A stretch of 64,000 nucleotides of DNA, taken from positions 1 through 64,000 of the forward strand of contig DAIRVG010000013.1 in the NCBI GenBank assembly GCA_036802945.1. The letters are read 5' to 3'. Within the stretch, counting starts at the first letter, position 1. Every line of letters starts with the position of its first letter. The position numbers and the translations under genes are program-made. The DNA comes from Gp6-AA40 sp036802945 (GTDB lineage: Bacteria; Acidobacteriota; Vicinamibacteria; Vicinamibacterales; UBA2999). The notes beneath the pieces are model-generated. The model searched no databases, had not been told where the DNA came from, and worked only from the letters and a program-made list of their open reading frames with translations. Positions 8,454 through 16,705 of the stretch are shown here, in pieces.

Positions 8454-9434
8454 TTAGGGTCGCCCCGAGGCGAACAACCTCAAAAACCGCGATGGGGCCT
8501 CCGGATGGGCGCTGGCCTCCGGCGGTGGTGGCGCAACGGAATCGACGCCACTACCCCCATTCTTGTTCGCCGCGTTCCCGTTCCCGTTAGTCTTCGCCGC
8601 GAGCGGGACGCCGACCTTTGCCGGTCGCAAGCGCAAATCGCTGCACACCTCCCGCACGATGGCCTGGTCCACTGGTTGCCGGCCCAGGGCCAGACCAGTC
8701 AGCAGCGCGTTGTCGCAAATGACGTTGATCGTCCGCAGGATTCCACCAGAGTACTCGTGAATGACCTTGACAGCCTCCAAGGTGAACAGCCACGGCGCCA
8801 CTCCACCCGCGGTCGTGATACGGCTGGTTATGTAGGCTGCGGTGTGATTGAGCTCGAAGGGTGCGAGCTCGCACCGCAGCGTCACGCGCTGCTTCAGCTG
8901 CCGCAACGCCGGATCCTCCAGGCGATTGCCGAGTTCCGGCTGCCCCGCAAGCACCAGCGGCAGCAATTTCTCCAAGGTCGATTCGATGTTCGTGAGCAGC
9001 CGGATTTCCTCGAGCAGGGCATTACTCAGGCTCTGTGCTTCGTCCACAATCAGCGCGGTGATTTCTCCACGCGACCGGCGCTCGCGCAGCATGCGCACGA
9101 GGGATTCGATGAAGAAGGCCTTGGATTCACCCACCGCCGGACCGAGCTCGAAACCAGCGGCGAGCGTCCTGACGAAATCGTCCATGGTGAGCGTCGGGTT
9201 ATTCATGTAGACGCATCGGACGTTGCGACAGCGTTCGGATTCCAGCGCCGCGCGCAGGAGGGTTGTCTTTCCTGTGCCGGCTTCACCAAGGAGCAGGGTG
9301 AGCGACTTGGCCGAGGACAGGCCGTACTCGAGGTTGCTGAACGCCTCGAGGTGCCCCGGTGGCAGGAAGAGAAACTCCGAGTTCGGAGTGAGCTCGAACG
9401 GCAGCTCGCGAAGGCCGTAAAAGGACTGATACAT
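8454..9434 (-). CDS. ExeA-like AAA ATPase of exosortase/EPS locus
   Basis: A 326-aa ATPase beginning MYQSFYGLRELPFELTP, the usual N-terminus of the XrtA-associated ATPase family. Walker A GEAGTGKT lies near residues 50-57 and Walker B ALIVDEAQ near 140-147, with an AAA sensor region (LLTNIEST) after it. I chose the ATG at 9434 because the family motif starts there; an upstream in-frame start at 9503 would overlap the wzz gene and add 23 unrelated residues. The C-terminal 40 residues are low complexity. It is thought to power or regulate EPS assembly; its exact role is unknown. Confidence 0.82.
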   Translation of the reverse strand: MYQSFYGLRELPFELTPNSEFLFLPPGHLEAFSNLEYGLSSAKSLTLLLGEAGTGKTTLLRAALESERCRNVRCVYMNNPTLTMDDFVRTLAAGFELGPAVGESKAFFIESLVRMLRERRSRGEITALIVDEAQSLSNALLEEIRLLTNIESTLEKLLPLVLAGQPELGNRLEDPALRQLKQRVTLRCELAPFELNHTAAYITSRITTAGGVAPWLFTLEAVKVIHEYSGGILRTINVICDNALLTGLALGRQPVDQAIVREVCSDLRLRPAKVGVPLAAKTNGNGNAANKNGGSGVDSVAPPPPEASAHPEAPSRFLRLFASGRP

Positions 9435-9447
9435 TGTTAATGCCCGC

Positions 9448-11028
9448 TTACCACTGCATGCGCCAAAATGCCAGAACGGCGGCAGATCCAGCCAGCACAG
9501 CAATGCCAGCGAAGTCCACCACCCACGCGCGGCGACGCTGCGCCTGCCGTTCCCGATCGGAGGCCATGACTGGAATGAGCGCGAGCACCGGCACCGTCAG
9601 GACACGCACCACATCCTCTTCGCGTCTGAAGCTCGTATCGCGGTATTCGAGAAAGCCGATCACGAGGAGCCCGAACACGAGCCCTCCAACAACACCCACA
9701 GACATGGTCAACAGTCGCTGACGCTCGTTGTAAGGTCTTTGCGGAAGCGACGCCGGATCCAGGACTTGAAATTGCTCTCCAATCTGCCGTCGCTCGAGAT
9801 TGGCGGAGATCTGTGAGTCCTCGCGCTTCGTCAGCAAATTCGTGTAGCCCGTCTGAAGCGTGCTGTAGTCTCGCGTCAGCTCGACGAGCTCTGATTCCCG
9901 GGTTGGAACCACGTCGATCTTTGCCTGATAGCTTGCAATCGTCTGCTTCAGGCGCGCGGCCTCAGCATCGTTGGCGGTCAACTGATGATCGATGACATCC
10001 AGTTCCGCCTGGAGATCGCCAAGTCTCTTCTTTTGTGCCTGCTCCTGGGGTGAGATCGTTGGTTCGACGATGGCGGCGGCATCGCTCACTGGGGCTTCTA
10101 GTCCAAGTCGCGTCTGCAGATCCGCGACGGTGCGCTGCAGGCTCAGTACTTCAGGATGGTCCGGCGTAAAACGCAGCTTTGCCAGCTCAAGACGAGCCCG
10201 AGCGATTTCTAGCTGCTGAGCGGTGCTGATGAGTTGAGACCCGTTCGCCGGCGGGCTGTCGAGGCTGACCGCTGGTGTGAGTACCGCGGAAGGCGCCTGC
10301 GCGTCGGCGATCTGTCGTTCAATCAACAACCGCCGCTCGTGGGCGCGATTCATTGACTCGTTGATGGACTGTAGCTGCACTTGTGCGTTTTGAATGGCCT
10401 GGAGATTTCCCGGGAGCTGCGATGGGAGCTGCCCTGCGAAGCGCCGTCGGTACTCCTCAAGCTTCTTCTCGTGCTCAACGAGGCGCTGCTTCGCGTCCTG
10501 GAGCTGTGTCTCCAGAAACTGATTGGTGTTGTCGGCCTGGCTTTCCCGATCGCGCAAATTCTGCTCGATGTAAAGCGAAGCCAAACGTTCGGTGACCTTG
10601 CGGGCCGTTTCAGGATCATCGCTGACGAAGGTGACGCGAAATGAATTCAGACTCGGGGCGTCCAGGCTGACCGTGATGTCGCCGCGCATGCGTTGGACGA
10701 CATCTTCCATGACCTGGCGCTTCCGCTCTTCTATGTAGAGGTTCAGGTCCGCAATAATTTTCTCCAGCCGCGAGCGGCTAAGAATCTGATCGCTAATCGA
10801 CGGAAGCCGATCCTCTACCGTCTGGGTGATCGTCGATTTCACATAGCTGTCGGGAACCCGTTGAGGCACCACCAGGATCAGCGTCTCGGACTGGTAGCGC
10901 TCTGGCACCAGACGCGCGATAGTAGGCGCCATCGCGAGACCTAATGCCAATGGCAGGAGAATCAGCCACCTCCGGCGCACGAGAATCCGAACGATTTCCC
11001 CCGGCGGATACCTTTTTCCTCTCACCAC
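9448..11028 (-). CDS. Wzz/GumC-like polysaccharide chain-length determinant, copy 2
   Basis: A 526-aa co-polymerase with the same plan as copy 1 at 535-2103: TM near residues 18-38, Wzz domain (VPERYQSETLILVVPQRVP), long coiled coil (about 160-400), TM near 448-468, and a last hydrophobic stretch. It sits inside the export operon, 13 bases before the ATPase and 21 bases after the barrel gene, so it is likely the primary copy. It controls chain length and links polymerisation to export across the periplasm. Confidence 0.9.
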   Translation of the reverse strand: MVRGKRYPPGEIVRILVRRRWLILLPLALGLAMAPTIARLVPERYQSETLILVVPQRVPDSYVKSTITQTVEDRLPSISDQILSRSRLEKIIADLNLYIEERKRQVMEDVVQRMRGDITVSLDAPSLNSFRVTFVSDDPETARKVTERLASLYIEQNLRDRESQADNTNQFLETQLQDAKQRLVEHEKKLEEYRRRFAGQLPSQLPGNLQAIQNAQVQLQSINESMNRAHERRLLIERQIADAQAPSAVLTPAVSLDSPPANGSQLISTAQQLEIARARLELAKLRFTPDHPEVLSLQRTVADLQTRLGLEAPVSDAAAIVEPTISPQEQAQKKRLGDLQAELDVIDHQLTANDAEAARLKQTIASYQAKIDVVPTRESELVELTRDYSTLQTGYTNLLTKREDSQISANLERRQIGEQFQVLDPASLPQRPYNERQRLLTMSVGVVGGLVFGLLVIGFLEYRDTSFRREEDVVRVLTVPVLALIPVMASDRERQAQRRRAWVVDFAGIAVLAGSAAVLAFWRMQW

Positions 11029-11049
11029 GTCGGCACCTTTCTATTGCTA

Positions 11050-12399
11050 TTACCTTCCCAGCGCTGGAACCCACAGTACCAGACCGACGCGCACTCCGTT
11101 CCGCGCCAGGCTAATAGGGACCCCCGGTGCGATCTGCATGCTTCTCCGAAAATCGTAGAAGTAGTACAGATACTCGGCGAACACACCCAAGCTTGGTGTC
11201 CACGCATAACGGAGTCTCACGTCGCTTGTGTAGGTTTCAAAGTTCCGAGCATCGCGGCGAAGAGCCGAATTACCCGTCGAATAACGAACCGATGTTGATA
11301 CGTTGAGGCGATAGGTGATGAATCCTTCGAGGCTCGCCGACGCCCCGTCAGTGAAAACAGGTTCGCCGAGCACCCCGACATACTCGAGATCGCGGCTGTA
11401 CTTCGCGCGTGCCTGCCAGGTCCGTCGAAACAGGTAGCTGCCCTCGAGGTCACCCAGCAGTCGATACCGCCGCCCTGCGACGACTGCGAAGTCTGCAGAT
11501 TGCGGTGTCTCGAGCGTCGAAGTGGCTACGTTTAGACGGAACATCGCGCGACGTGTGACGGAAATTGCTGGCGCGAAATTGAGGCCAACGTGGACTTCAT
11601 GCTCCGTTGTTGAACGACCGACATGACCAAATTCACCAATGCCATAGCGATACCCGCCGGAGATCCCGCCGGTACGAGCCAGACCATGCGCGAATTCAGC
11701 TCCGACGTTATAAGTGGCGAGATCAAGCCGTCCCACCTCCTGACGCCAGTCGGTACGGTTGAAGTCGCCGGTTGCGGTCACGCTGCTTCCGCGACTGGAA
11801 CCGCGCGTGAGCCTCAATGTGGTGCCGTAGGCAAACGATTCGAATCGATCGACAAGGTAGTCGGGCGCAATGGTTATGGCATCGCCGGGGCTTGGTACCG
11901 TGACGGTTGGGAACAAGTGGTAGAAGTACGATGGTGAGTAGGCGGCCGTCTGATTGACAAAGACCGTGGCCTGTCCGGGCAACCGGGCTGAGAGGCCAAT
12001 ACCGGCGTTGTGACTGACGGCGTCGATTTCGTTGAAGCGCGGTTCGTACCGGAGCGCAGATCCCACGGTCGCGCCAAAGTCTACGCGAGGGCGCTGCCTG
12101 GCGTAATCCGCTGCCGCAATCAACATCGTGAAATACCCACCCAGCTGGGGACTATTCTGATCGAGTCTCGAGCCAAGGTCAGCAGGCACGTCGCTATCGT
12201 GCGCTTCAATCAGAGAAAAGGTGAAATCCAGCCCTTGAGGTGCGCCGGAGCTCGACGCGCTGGCGCCGAAGAGTCCACGGTGCGAACCCGTTCCCTGCCC
12301 CTGGGCAGGCGTTGCCCCCCCAACCACGGTGGCTGCGATTGTGGCGGCGAGCAGTAGGTGCGAGCTAAGGCTCAATCTAACGCACCAGGATGGTGTCAC
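11050..12399 (-). CDS. Outer-membrane beta-barrel protein of exosortase/EPS system
   Basis: A 449-aa protein with a signal peptide (LLLAATIAATVVGGATPAQGQ, cleavage near 35). After it come regular amphipathic strands rich in alternating aromatic and small residues, ending in VGLVLWVPALGR, as in barrels of the PEP-CTERM-associated outer-membrane family (TIGR03016-like). It is expected to help polymer pass the outer membrane. It starts inside the 3' end of the export gene (overlap of 23 bases), which suggests translational coupling. Confidence 0.75.
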   Translation of the reverse strand: MTPSWCVRLSLSSHLLLAATIAATVVGGATPAQGQGTGSHRGLFGASASSSGAPQGLDFTFSLIEAHDSDVPADLGSRLDQNSPQLGGYFTMLIAAADYARQRPRVDFGATVGSALRYEPRFNEIDAVSHNAGIGLSARLPGQATVFVNQTAAYSPSYFYHLFPTVTVPSPGDAITIAPDYLVDRFESFAYGTTLRLTRGSSRGSSVTATGDFNRTDWRQEVGRLDLATYNVGAEFAHGLARTGGISGGYRYGIGEFGHVGRSTTEHEVHVGLNFAPAISVTRRAMFRLNVATSTLETPQSADFAVVAGRRYRLLGDLEGSYLFRRTWQARAKYSRDLEYVGVLGEPVFTDGASASLEGFITYRLNVSTSVRYSTGNSALRRDARNFETYTSDVRLRYAWTPSLGVFAEYLYYFYDFRRSMQIAPGVPISLARNGVRVGLVLWVPALGR

Positions 12400-13003
12400 C
12401 GGGTTGCAACACTATGTTTTGTTCGACTTTCTTCCCTTTGACGACCTCCTTGTAGTTGAACTTAAGCCGTTGCTCACGGCCGTTCTCGGACCGGACGATA
12501 ACGACGTTGCTCCGGTTGGCGTGTTCCAGGAACCCGCCAGCTTCCGAGAGAATCTGTAGCACGTTCATCTCACTGGTGAGGAGTACGGGGCCAGGCCTCC
12601 CGACCTCGCCAATCACATACACCTTGCGACTCCGGACCTCTTTGACGATCACCGACGCATCGGCGTCGACGATGTACTTCCGGGCAACTCCCTTCACTAC
12701 ACCGCTCAATTGTTCGGGAGTCAGTCCAGCAGCCTGAATATCGTTCAACATCGGGAGGGAAATCTTCCCGTCGGGCCGAACGACAACATCCGCGGACAAA
12801 TCCTTGTCGCGCCAGAACACGACGTTCAGAATGTCATCCGTGCCGATCACATACCCGGGCGGCAGGACGGCGGCACCGGCTGTCGCCACGACAACTCCAT
12901 TTGCCGGTTGCTGGGGTCTGGCACCCTGCTGGCCCCCCACCCGGGCGGTCAGCGCAGCACAAATGAGCAAGACAGACCCAGTACGGGCCATCAGGTGTTT
13001 CAT
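12377..13003 (-). CDS. Wza-like polysaccharide export protein (SLBB)
   Basis: A 208-aa periplasmic/outer-membrane export protein. A signal peptide (SVLLICAALTARVGGQ) precedes the Poly_export domain (YVIGTDDILNVVFWRDKDLSADVVVRPDG, about 52-80) and an SLBB segment (VYVIGEVGRPGPV...LQILSEAGGF, about 125-165), ending with QPGDTILVR. The short form matches the exosortase-associated branch, which lacks the long Wza C-terminal helix. A sigma-54-like promoter is predicted at 13064-13079, giving a leader of about 50 bases, so the export operon likely starts here or is also read through from wecB. Confidence 0.88.
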   Translation of the reverse strand: MKHLMARTGSVLLICAALTARVGGQQGARPQQPANGVVVATAGAAVLPPGYVIGTDDILNVVFWRDKDLSADVVVRPDGKISLPMLNDIQAAGLTPEQLSGVVKGVARKYIVDADASVIVKEVRSRKVYVIGEVGRPGPVLLTSEMNVLQILSEAGGFLEHANRSNVVIVRSENGREQRLKFNYKEVVKGKKVEQNIVLQPGDTILVR

Positions 13004-13063
13004 GATTGCCGCCGAAATCCCTAGAAAGTTCGGAAATCTCTTGGAGAGTACGAGCCGCCGCGG

Positions 13064-13079
13064 TGCAAGGAGGTCGCCA
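13064..13079 (-). promoter_or_regulatory. Putative sigma-54 promoter for the export operon
   Basis: The minus strand reads TGGCGAC-CTCC-TTGCA, with GG-N10-GC spacing and a perfect -12 element. Expected transcription start is near 13052, about 50 bases before the export gene. The core is nearly identical to the site before wecB (14457-14472): both carry TGCAAGGARGTCGCC on the plus strand. Confidence 0.55.
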
Positions 13080-13088
13080 GAGCTGGCG
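13075..13088. repeat. Perfect 6-bp stem hairpin overlapping the -24 region
   Basis: CGCCAG-AG-CTGGCG is a perfect inverted repeat that overlaps the -24 half of the predicted sigma-54 promoter. It may be a chance feature or an operator. Confidence 0.35.
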
Positions 13089-13136
13089 TCCTCGGCAGCG
13101 GGAAGCCGCCAGTGCTTGGGATCAAACGCGTTGCGA

Positions 13137-13268
13137 CGTCTATTTCCCCAAAGGCTCGTCTAGCATCGGACACAGGTTGCCCTCAGCGCCAACCTGAGGC
13201 CCCAAGGTGCACCCCAAAAAGTCTCGCTGGGCGGAGCCAAAATTCCCACGTCCCGGCGGAAATAGACG
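13137..13268. repeat. 132-bp element closed by 11-bp perfect inverted repeats
   Basis: CGTCTATTTCC at 13137-13147 is exactly complementary to 13258-13268. Nested inside are GGCTC/GAGCC (13153-13157 with 13234-13238), a 7-bp hairpin CAGGTTG/CAACCTG (13173-13179 with 13190-13196) and the palindrome GGTGCACC (13206-13213). It lies between wecB and the export gene, about 80-215 bases upstream of the predicted export transcription start. It could be a structured RNA, a small inverted-repeat mobile element, or paired activator sites. Confidence 0.5.
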
Positions 13269-13279
13269 ATTCTGCCCCG

Positions 13280-14413
13280 CTAGCCGACTATCGCCTTAGG
13301 CGCGAAGACCTGTTCGACAATTTCCACGATGCGAGTGGCCGCGGCGCCGTCCCAGAGGGGCGGGCTGACCGCTGCGGGCATCGGCCGCAGCAGTGCTCGG
13401 CGAACTTCCTCGCGGATCGCTTGCGGCCGTGTGCCGATAACCCGATTTGTTCCCTGTGTAACCGTGATAGGCCGCTCCGTATTCTCGCGGAGCGTCAGAC
13501 AGGGAACTCCGAGGCACGTCGTCTCCTCCTGAATCCCTCCGGAATCGGTTAACACGAGCCGTGCCTTCATTGTGAGACTGAGGAACTCGAGGTACGGCAG
13601 TGGATCGCAGAGGTGCAGCCGCTCCGGGACGTGGACGGCGAGCTTGTCCAGGCGCACGCGCGTGCGTGGATGAACCGGAAAGATCACCGGCAGCAGCTCG
13701 CACGTCTCAGCGAGACTCTGCATCAGCGTTCCCAACGTCGCATCATCATCAACATTCGACGGACGGTGCAGCGTGGCCACCGCGTAACCGAGCTCGGGCA
13801 CGCCAAACCGCAACCATACAGCGAGTGCGCCCGCCGCCCCCGATTGCTGCCGCAACGTATCGATCATCACGTTGCCCACAAGAAACACACGCGATGCGTC
13901 GACGCCTTCGGCATGGAGGTGTCTGACACCTGATTCTTCGGTGACAAACAGAAGGTCCGAAATGGCGTCGCAGAGAATGCGATTGATTTCCTCGGGCATG
14001 GTCCTGTCGAAACTGCGGAGGCCCGCTTCCACGTGTGCGACCCTAGGACGACGGCCGTCTGGGTAGACACTTTTGACGGTTGCAAGAGCACACGCGATCG
14101 TCGAGTTGACATCACCCACGACGACGACGAGGTCCGGCTCGAGTCGGTACAACTCCTGTTCGAAACGTTCGAGGATTCGGGCGGTCTGCGCCCCGTGACT
14201 CGCGGAGCCTACGTTCAGCGCGATATCCGGCTCTGGAAGACAGAGATCGCGGAAAAAACTTCCGGCCAGGCGATCGTCGTAGTGCTGTCCTGTGTGGACG
14301 AGTGTTACCTCGAAGAGGACCGATTTTCTGAACGCGTGATAGAGCGGCGCGACCTTCATGAAATTCGGTCGCGCACCCCCGACCAGGAACACCGATATCT
14401 TGCCGGTTTTCAT
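13280..14413 (-). CDS. wecB: UDP-N-acetylglucosamine 2-epimerase (non-hydrolysing)
   Basis: A 377-aa enzyme that interconverts UDP-GlcNAc and UDP-ManNAc in the cytoplasm. Family motifs are GARPNFMKVAPL at the N-terminus, HTGQHYDDRLAGSFF, VVVGDVNSTIACA, HVEAGLRSFD, the MPEEINRILCD region, ATLHRPSNVD and TDSGGIQEET. I chose the ATG at 14413 (MKTGKISVFLVGGARPN); the in-frame start at 14461 adds 16 non-family residues. It leads the minus-strand export block and has its own sigma-54-like site at 14457-14472. A second, deleted wecB remnant lies at 20339-20512. Confidence 0.92.
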   Translation of the reverse strand: MKTGKISVFLVGGARPNFMKVAPLYHAFRKSVLFEVTLVHTGQHYDDRLAGSFFRDLCLPEPDIALNVGSASHGAQTARILERFEQELYRLEPDLVVVVGDVNSTIACALATVKSVYPDGRRPRVAHVEAGLRSFDRTMPEEINRILCDAISDLLFVTEESGVRHLHAEGVDASRVFLVGNVMIDTLRQQSGAAGALAVWLRFGVPELGYAVATLHRPSNVDDDATLGTLMQSLAETCELLPVIFPVHPRTRVRLDKLAVHVPERLHLCDPLPYLEFLSLTMKARLVLTDSGGIQEETTCLGVPCLTLRENTERPITVTQGTNRVIGTRPQAIREEVRRALLRPMPAAVSPPLWDGAAATRIVEIVEQVFAPKAIVG

Positions 14414-14456
14414 GTTAGTAGAATGGAGAAAACTCGCTTGCAGACTTGCGAGGGGA

Positions 14457-14472
14457 TGCAAGGAAGTCGCCC
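14457..14472 (-). promoter_or_regulatory. Putative sigma-54 promoter for wecB
   Basis: The minus strand reads GGGCGAC-TTCC-TTGCA with GG-N10-GC spacing and a perfect TTGCA -12 element. The expected start is near 14446, about 30 bases before the wecB ATG. It shares an extended core with the export-gene site at 13064-13079. Confidence 0.5.
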
Positions 14473-14698
14473 ACCAAAGGTTCGTCCTGTACTTTCAGAT
14501 CTCCTACAACCGCTCAGTTACGGAATGACGCTTGCACCGTCCGCGGCCGTCCCGAAAACCAGTGCACGTGCGCATCTGGACGACCTCGTCGACCAGTGAG
14601 GCGCGCTTCGCTCTATTTTTTTCGTTCTTATGTGTAAGTGAAGGGGCGGTAGCTTGCCTTCTCGACGAAAAGCCAACACCCACGAGAGCTCGAACGCA

Positions 14699-14740
14699 CC
14701 TGCACGAAATCTTCATGAGCCTGCACGAAATCTTCATGAG
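14699..14740. repeat. Two perfect 21-bp direct repeats in tandem
   Basis: The unit CCTGCACGAAATCTTCATGAG occurs at 14699-14719 and again at 14720-14740 without mismatch. A 21-bp period is two helical turns, so the copies face the same side of the DNA. The position, about 230-280 bases upstream of the wecB sigma-54 site and 145 bases upstream of the plus-strand operon, suits regulator binding. Confidence 0.75.
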
Positions 14741-14792
14741 GGCCGACTTTTGGCGCCGCCGGAGGGTATCTCACACACTTTCCTTTCACGAG

Positions 14793-14814
14793 CTCCGCAA
14801 CACGATCTGCGGAG
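14793..14814. repeat. 7-bp inverted repeat upstream of the assembly operon
   Basis: CTCCGCA at 14793-14799 pairs with TGCGGAG at 14808-14814 around an 8-base loop. No T-tract follows, so an operator or leader hairpin is more likely than a terminator. Confidence 0.4.
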
Positions 14815-14883
14815 CGTTGCCATTAACTATTAATAAGGGTTGGGCTTCGCGAACAGCATGGCGCGCCTCGAATTAGCCCATCC

Positions 14884-15399
14884 ATGGGTAACAGTATTGC
14901 AACGGCGGCCGCGCTGCGGACGTCGCTGGGCCCGATCGCTCCGCACACCGCGCTCAGAGGCAGCTCCATGCCGCTCGACTCGATTCCGGCCTATTCCGGC
15001 TTTCGTGGTGGGCACGTCGGTCCGGCTTATAACGAAGCCGCGTTCCGGCATTTCCTCGCTGTCGACCGGCGGCGTGCGGGACGTTCAGCGCGGTCTGTTC
15101 TGATGATCCTCGTCGCGGTCCAACAGAGCGCCGGCACAAGCGTGAAACTCACCGATGCCTCCGCGAGCGCGCTTTTCCGCGAATTGGCCGCGTCGGTCCG
15201 CGAGGTGGACTTCGTGGGTTGGTACCGGGAAGGTTACGTGGCTGCTGCCGTCCTCGCACAAGGCGTAAGGGCATCTGGTGAAGTGCCGAATGTGATCACG
15301 AAGCGGGTGCTCTTCGCATTGAAGAACCGGCTTTCTACCGATCTATCACGGAATTTGCGAGTCCGCGTCGTCCGACTCGGCGGCCGACTCGAAAGCTGA
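14884..15399 (+). CDS. Stand-alone degenerate GGDEF-like domain protein
   Basis: A 171-aa protein of no named family. Residues about 51-168 align by eye with residues 48-158 of the sugar transferase that follows: F..FL...R.RA.R....L.IL, then REVDFVGWYREGYVAAAVL and a final helix-strand pair. The order (R..RA.R helix, hydrophobic strand, helix, R/D-D.VGW strand-turn-strand, E-rich helix) follows the GGDEF fold, but the signature GGDEF is replaced by GWYREGY, so no cyclase activity is expected. It could sense a nucleotide or act as a partner of the transferase domain. First gene of the plus-strand operon; ends 7 bases before the next start. Confidence 0.65.
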   Translation: MGNSIATAAALRTSLGPIAPHTALRGSSMPLDSIPAYSGFRGGHVGPAYNEAAFRHFLAVDRRRAGRSARSVLMILVAVQQSAGTSVKLTDASASALFRELAASVREVDFVGWYREGYVAAAVLAQGVRASGEVPNVITKRVLFALKNRLSTDLSRNLRVRVVRLGGRLES

Positions 15400-15406
15400 T
15401 TTTCCA

Positions 15407-16576
15407 GTGACGGTCCTTCCTCAAGGCTCGCGTTCGCCCCCCGTGACACTCGCAAGACCGCGCGTGTCGCCCAAACACGCAAAACAGGTTCGATCAAGAG
15501 CTTCTGAACGGGCCCGACGTGTCGAGTGGCGCCATCCGATCAGCGAGGAACTGTTTCGGGACGCGCTGGTGCGGGAGCGCAAGCGGGCGGACCGATTCGA
15601 GGAAGCGTTCGCTCTGGTTCTCATCTCCCTCACCAGCCGCGCCGCTCAACAATCGGGTTGGGCACACCTCGTCGAGGCTATGTCACAGCTGGAGCTTGAC
15701 GCTGACGTGATCGGCTGGTTCCAACACGGTTCGGTTCTCGGTCTTATTCGATCGCTCACCGGCCGTGACCCGGAAGAAGCCGCAACGACCTTCGCTCGCG
15801 CGGTTCGGTACGCGCTGATGCGGCGCGTGACGCCAGATCAGGTGGATTGTTGCTCGATTCGCCTGGAGGTCTACTCCCCCAAAGGCGACTCGATCCAGCG
15901 TGCTACGTTCGACCCCGGAAATCACCGCCGGAAGCCTCGGGAGGCCGCCAGGGATATTGCGAAACGAGCGTTGGATATCGCCGGCAGCATTGCGTTTATC
16001 ATCGCCTCCACGCCCGTCTTCATTTGTGTTTCAGCCCTCGTGAAACTCACATCCAAAGGGCCCGTGTTTTTTCGACAGGAGCGCGTCGGAAAGGCCGGCC
16101 GATCGTTCATGATGCTCAAGTTTCGGACCATGCACGTGGACGCCGACCCCAAGATTCATCAGCATTACGTCGAGGATTTCATCCAGTCCAGCGACGTATC
16201 CGGGTCCGGCAAGAACGTGGTGTTCAAGATCGTGGACGACCCGCGCGTGACGCCTCTCGGATATTTCCTCCGCAGATGGAGTCTGGACGAGGTTCCTCAA
16301 TTCTGGAACGTGCTTCGGGGAGACATGTCGCTGGTTGGTCCAAGGCCCTCGCTTCATTACGAGGTGGCGCGCTACAAACAGTGGCACAGGCGTCGCGTGC
16401 TGGACGTCAAACCAGGAATAACAGGTCTTTGGCAGGTCAATGGCCGAAGCCGCACGAGCTTCTCACAGATGGTCCGGCTGGATATTCAGTACGCAAAGAG
16501 CTGCTCCCTGTGGCTCGACCTGAAAATACTCCTCGCCACCCCACGGGCGGTGCTTTCAGGCGACGGCGCTCATTAG
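15407..16576 (+). CDS. Priming sugar transferase with N-terminal degenerate GGDEF-like domain
   Basis: A 389-aa polyprenyl-phosphate sugar-1-phosphate transferase that starts the EPS repeat unit on undecaprenyl phosphate. The catalytic domain spans about 181-389: KRALDIAGS, a single membrane helix (AFIIASTPVFICVSALV), GPVFFRQERVGK, LKFRTM, DEVPQFWNVLRGDMSLVGPRP and GITGLWQVNGRS. Residues 48-158 hold a GGDEF-like fold lacking the signature (GWFQHGS at 103-109), in place of the usual multi-TM and CoA-binding region. The start is GTG at 15407, 7 bases after the upstream paralogue. A second priming enzyme of the classic type lies at 44629-46068. Confidence 0.88.
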   Translation: MTVLPQGSRSPPVTLARPRVSPKHAKQVRSRASERARRVEWRHPISEELFRDALVRERKRADRFEEAFALVLISLTSRAAQQSGWAHLVEAMSQLELDADVIGWFQHGSVLGLIRSLTGRDPEEAATTFARAVRYALMRRVTPDQVDCCSIRLEVYSPKGDSIQRATFDPGNHRRKPREAARDIAKRALDIAGSIAFIIASTPVFICVSALVKLTSKGPVFFRQERVGKAGRSFMMLKFRTMHVDADPKIHQHYVEDFIQSSDVSGSGKNVVFKIVDDPRVTPLGYFLRRWSLDEVPQFWNVLRGDMSLVGPRPSLHYEVARYKQWHRRRVLDVKPGITGLWQVNGRSRTSFSQMVRLDIQYAKSCSLWLDLKILLATPRAVLSGDGAH

Positions 16577-16705
16577 AGCAACGAAACTCGCACAGGTCGC
16601 CACAACGTCGGGCGACCCAACGACCCACTGCGGATCCGTAGCCCGATTGGAATACAGCACTGCTCATCCTTCAATAGATTGGGTATTGGTTTCAGTCGAT
16701 CGTCG

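Larger units (their letters stand above)
14414..14883. other. Divergent intergenic regulatory region (470 bp)
   Basis: Separates the minus-strand export genes from the plus-strand assembly operon. It holds a sigma-54-like site for wecB, a 21-bp tandem repeat (14699-14740) and a 7-bp inverted repeat (14793-14814). I see no gene in it. Confidence 0.6.

Noticed and set aside
13137..13268. c-di-GMP (GEMM) riboswitch
   Set aside because: I looked for the conserved ACGCACAGGGCAAACC and GCAAAGCC parts on both strands and did not find them.
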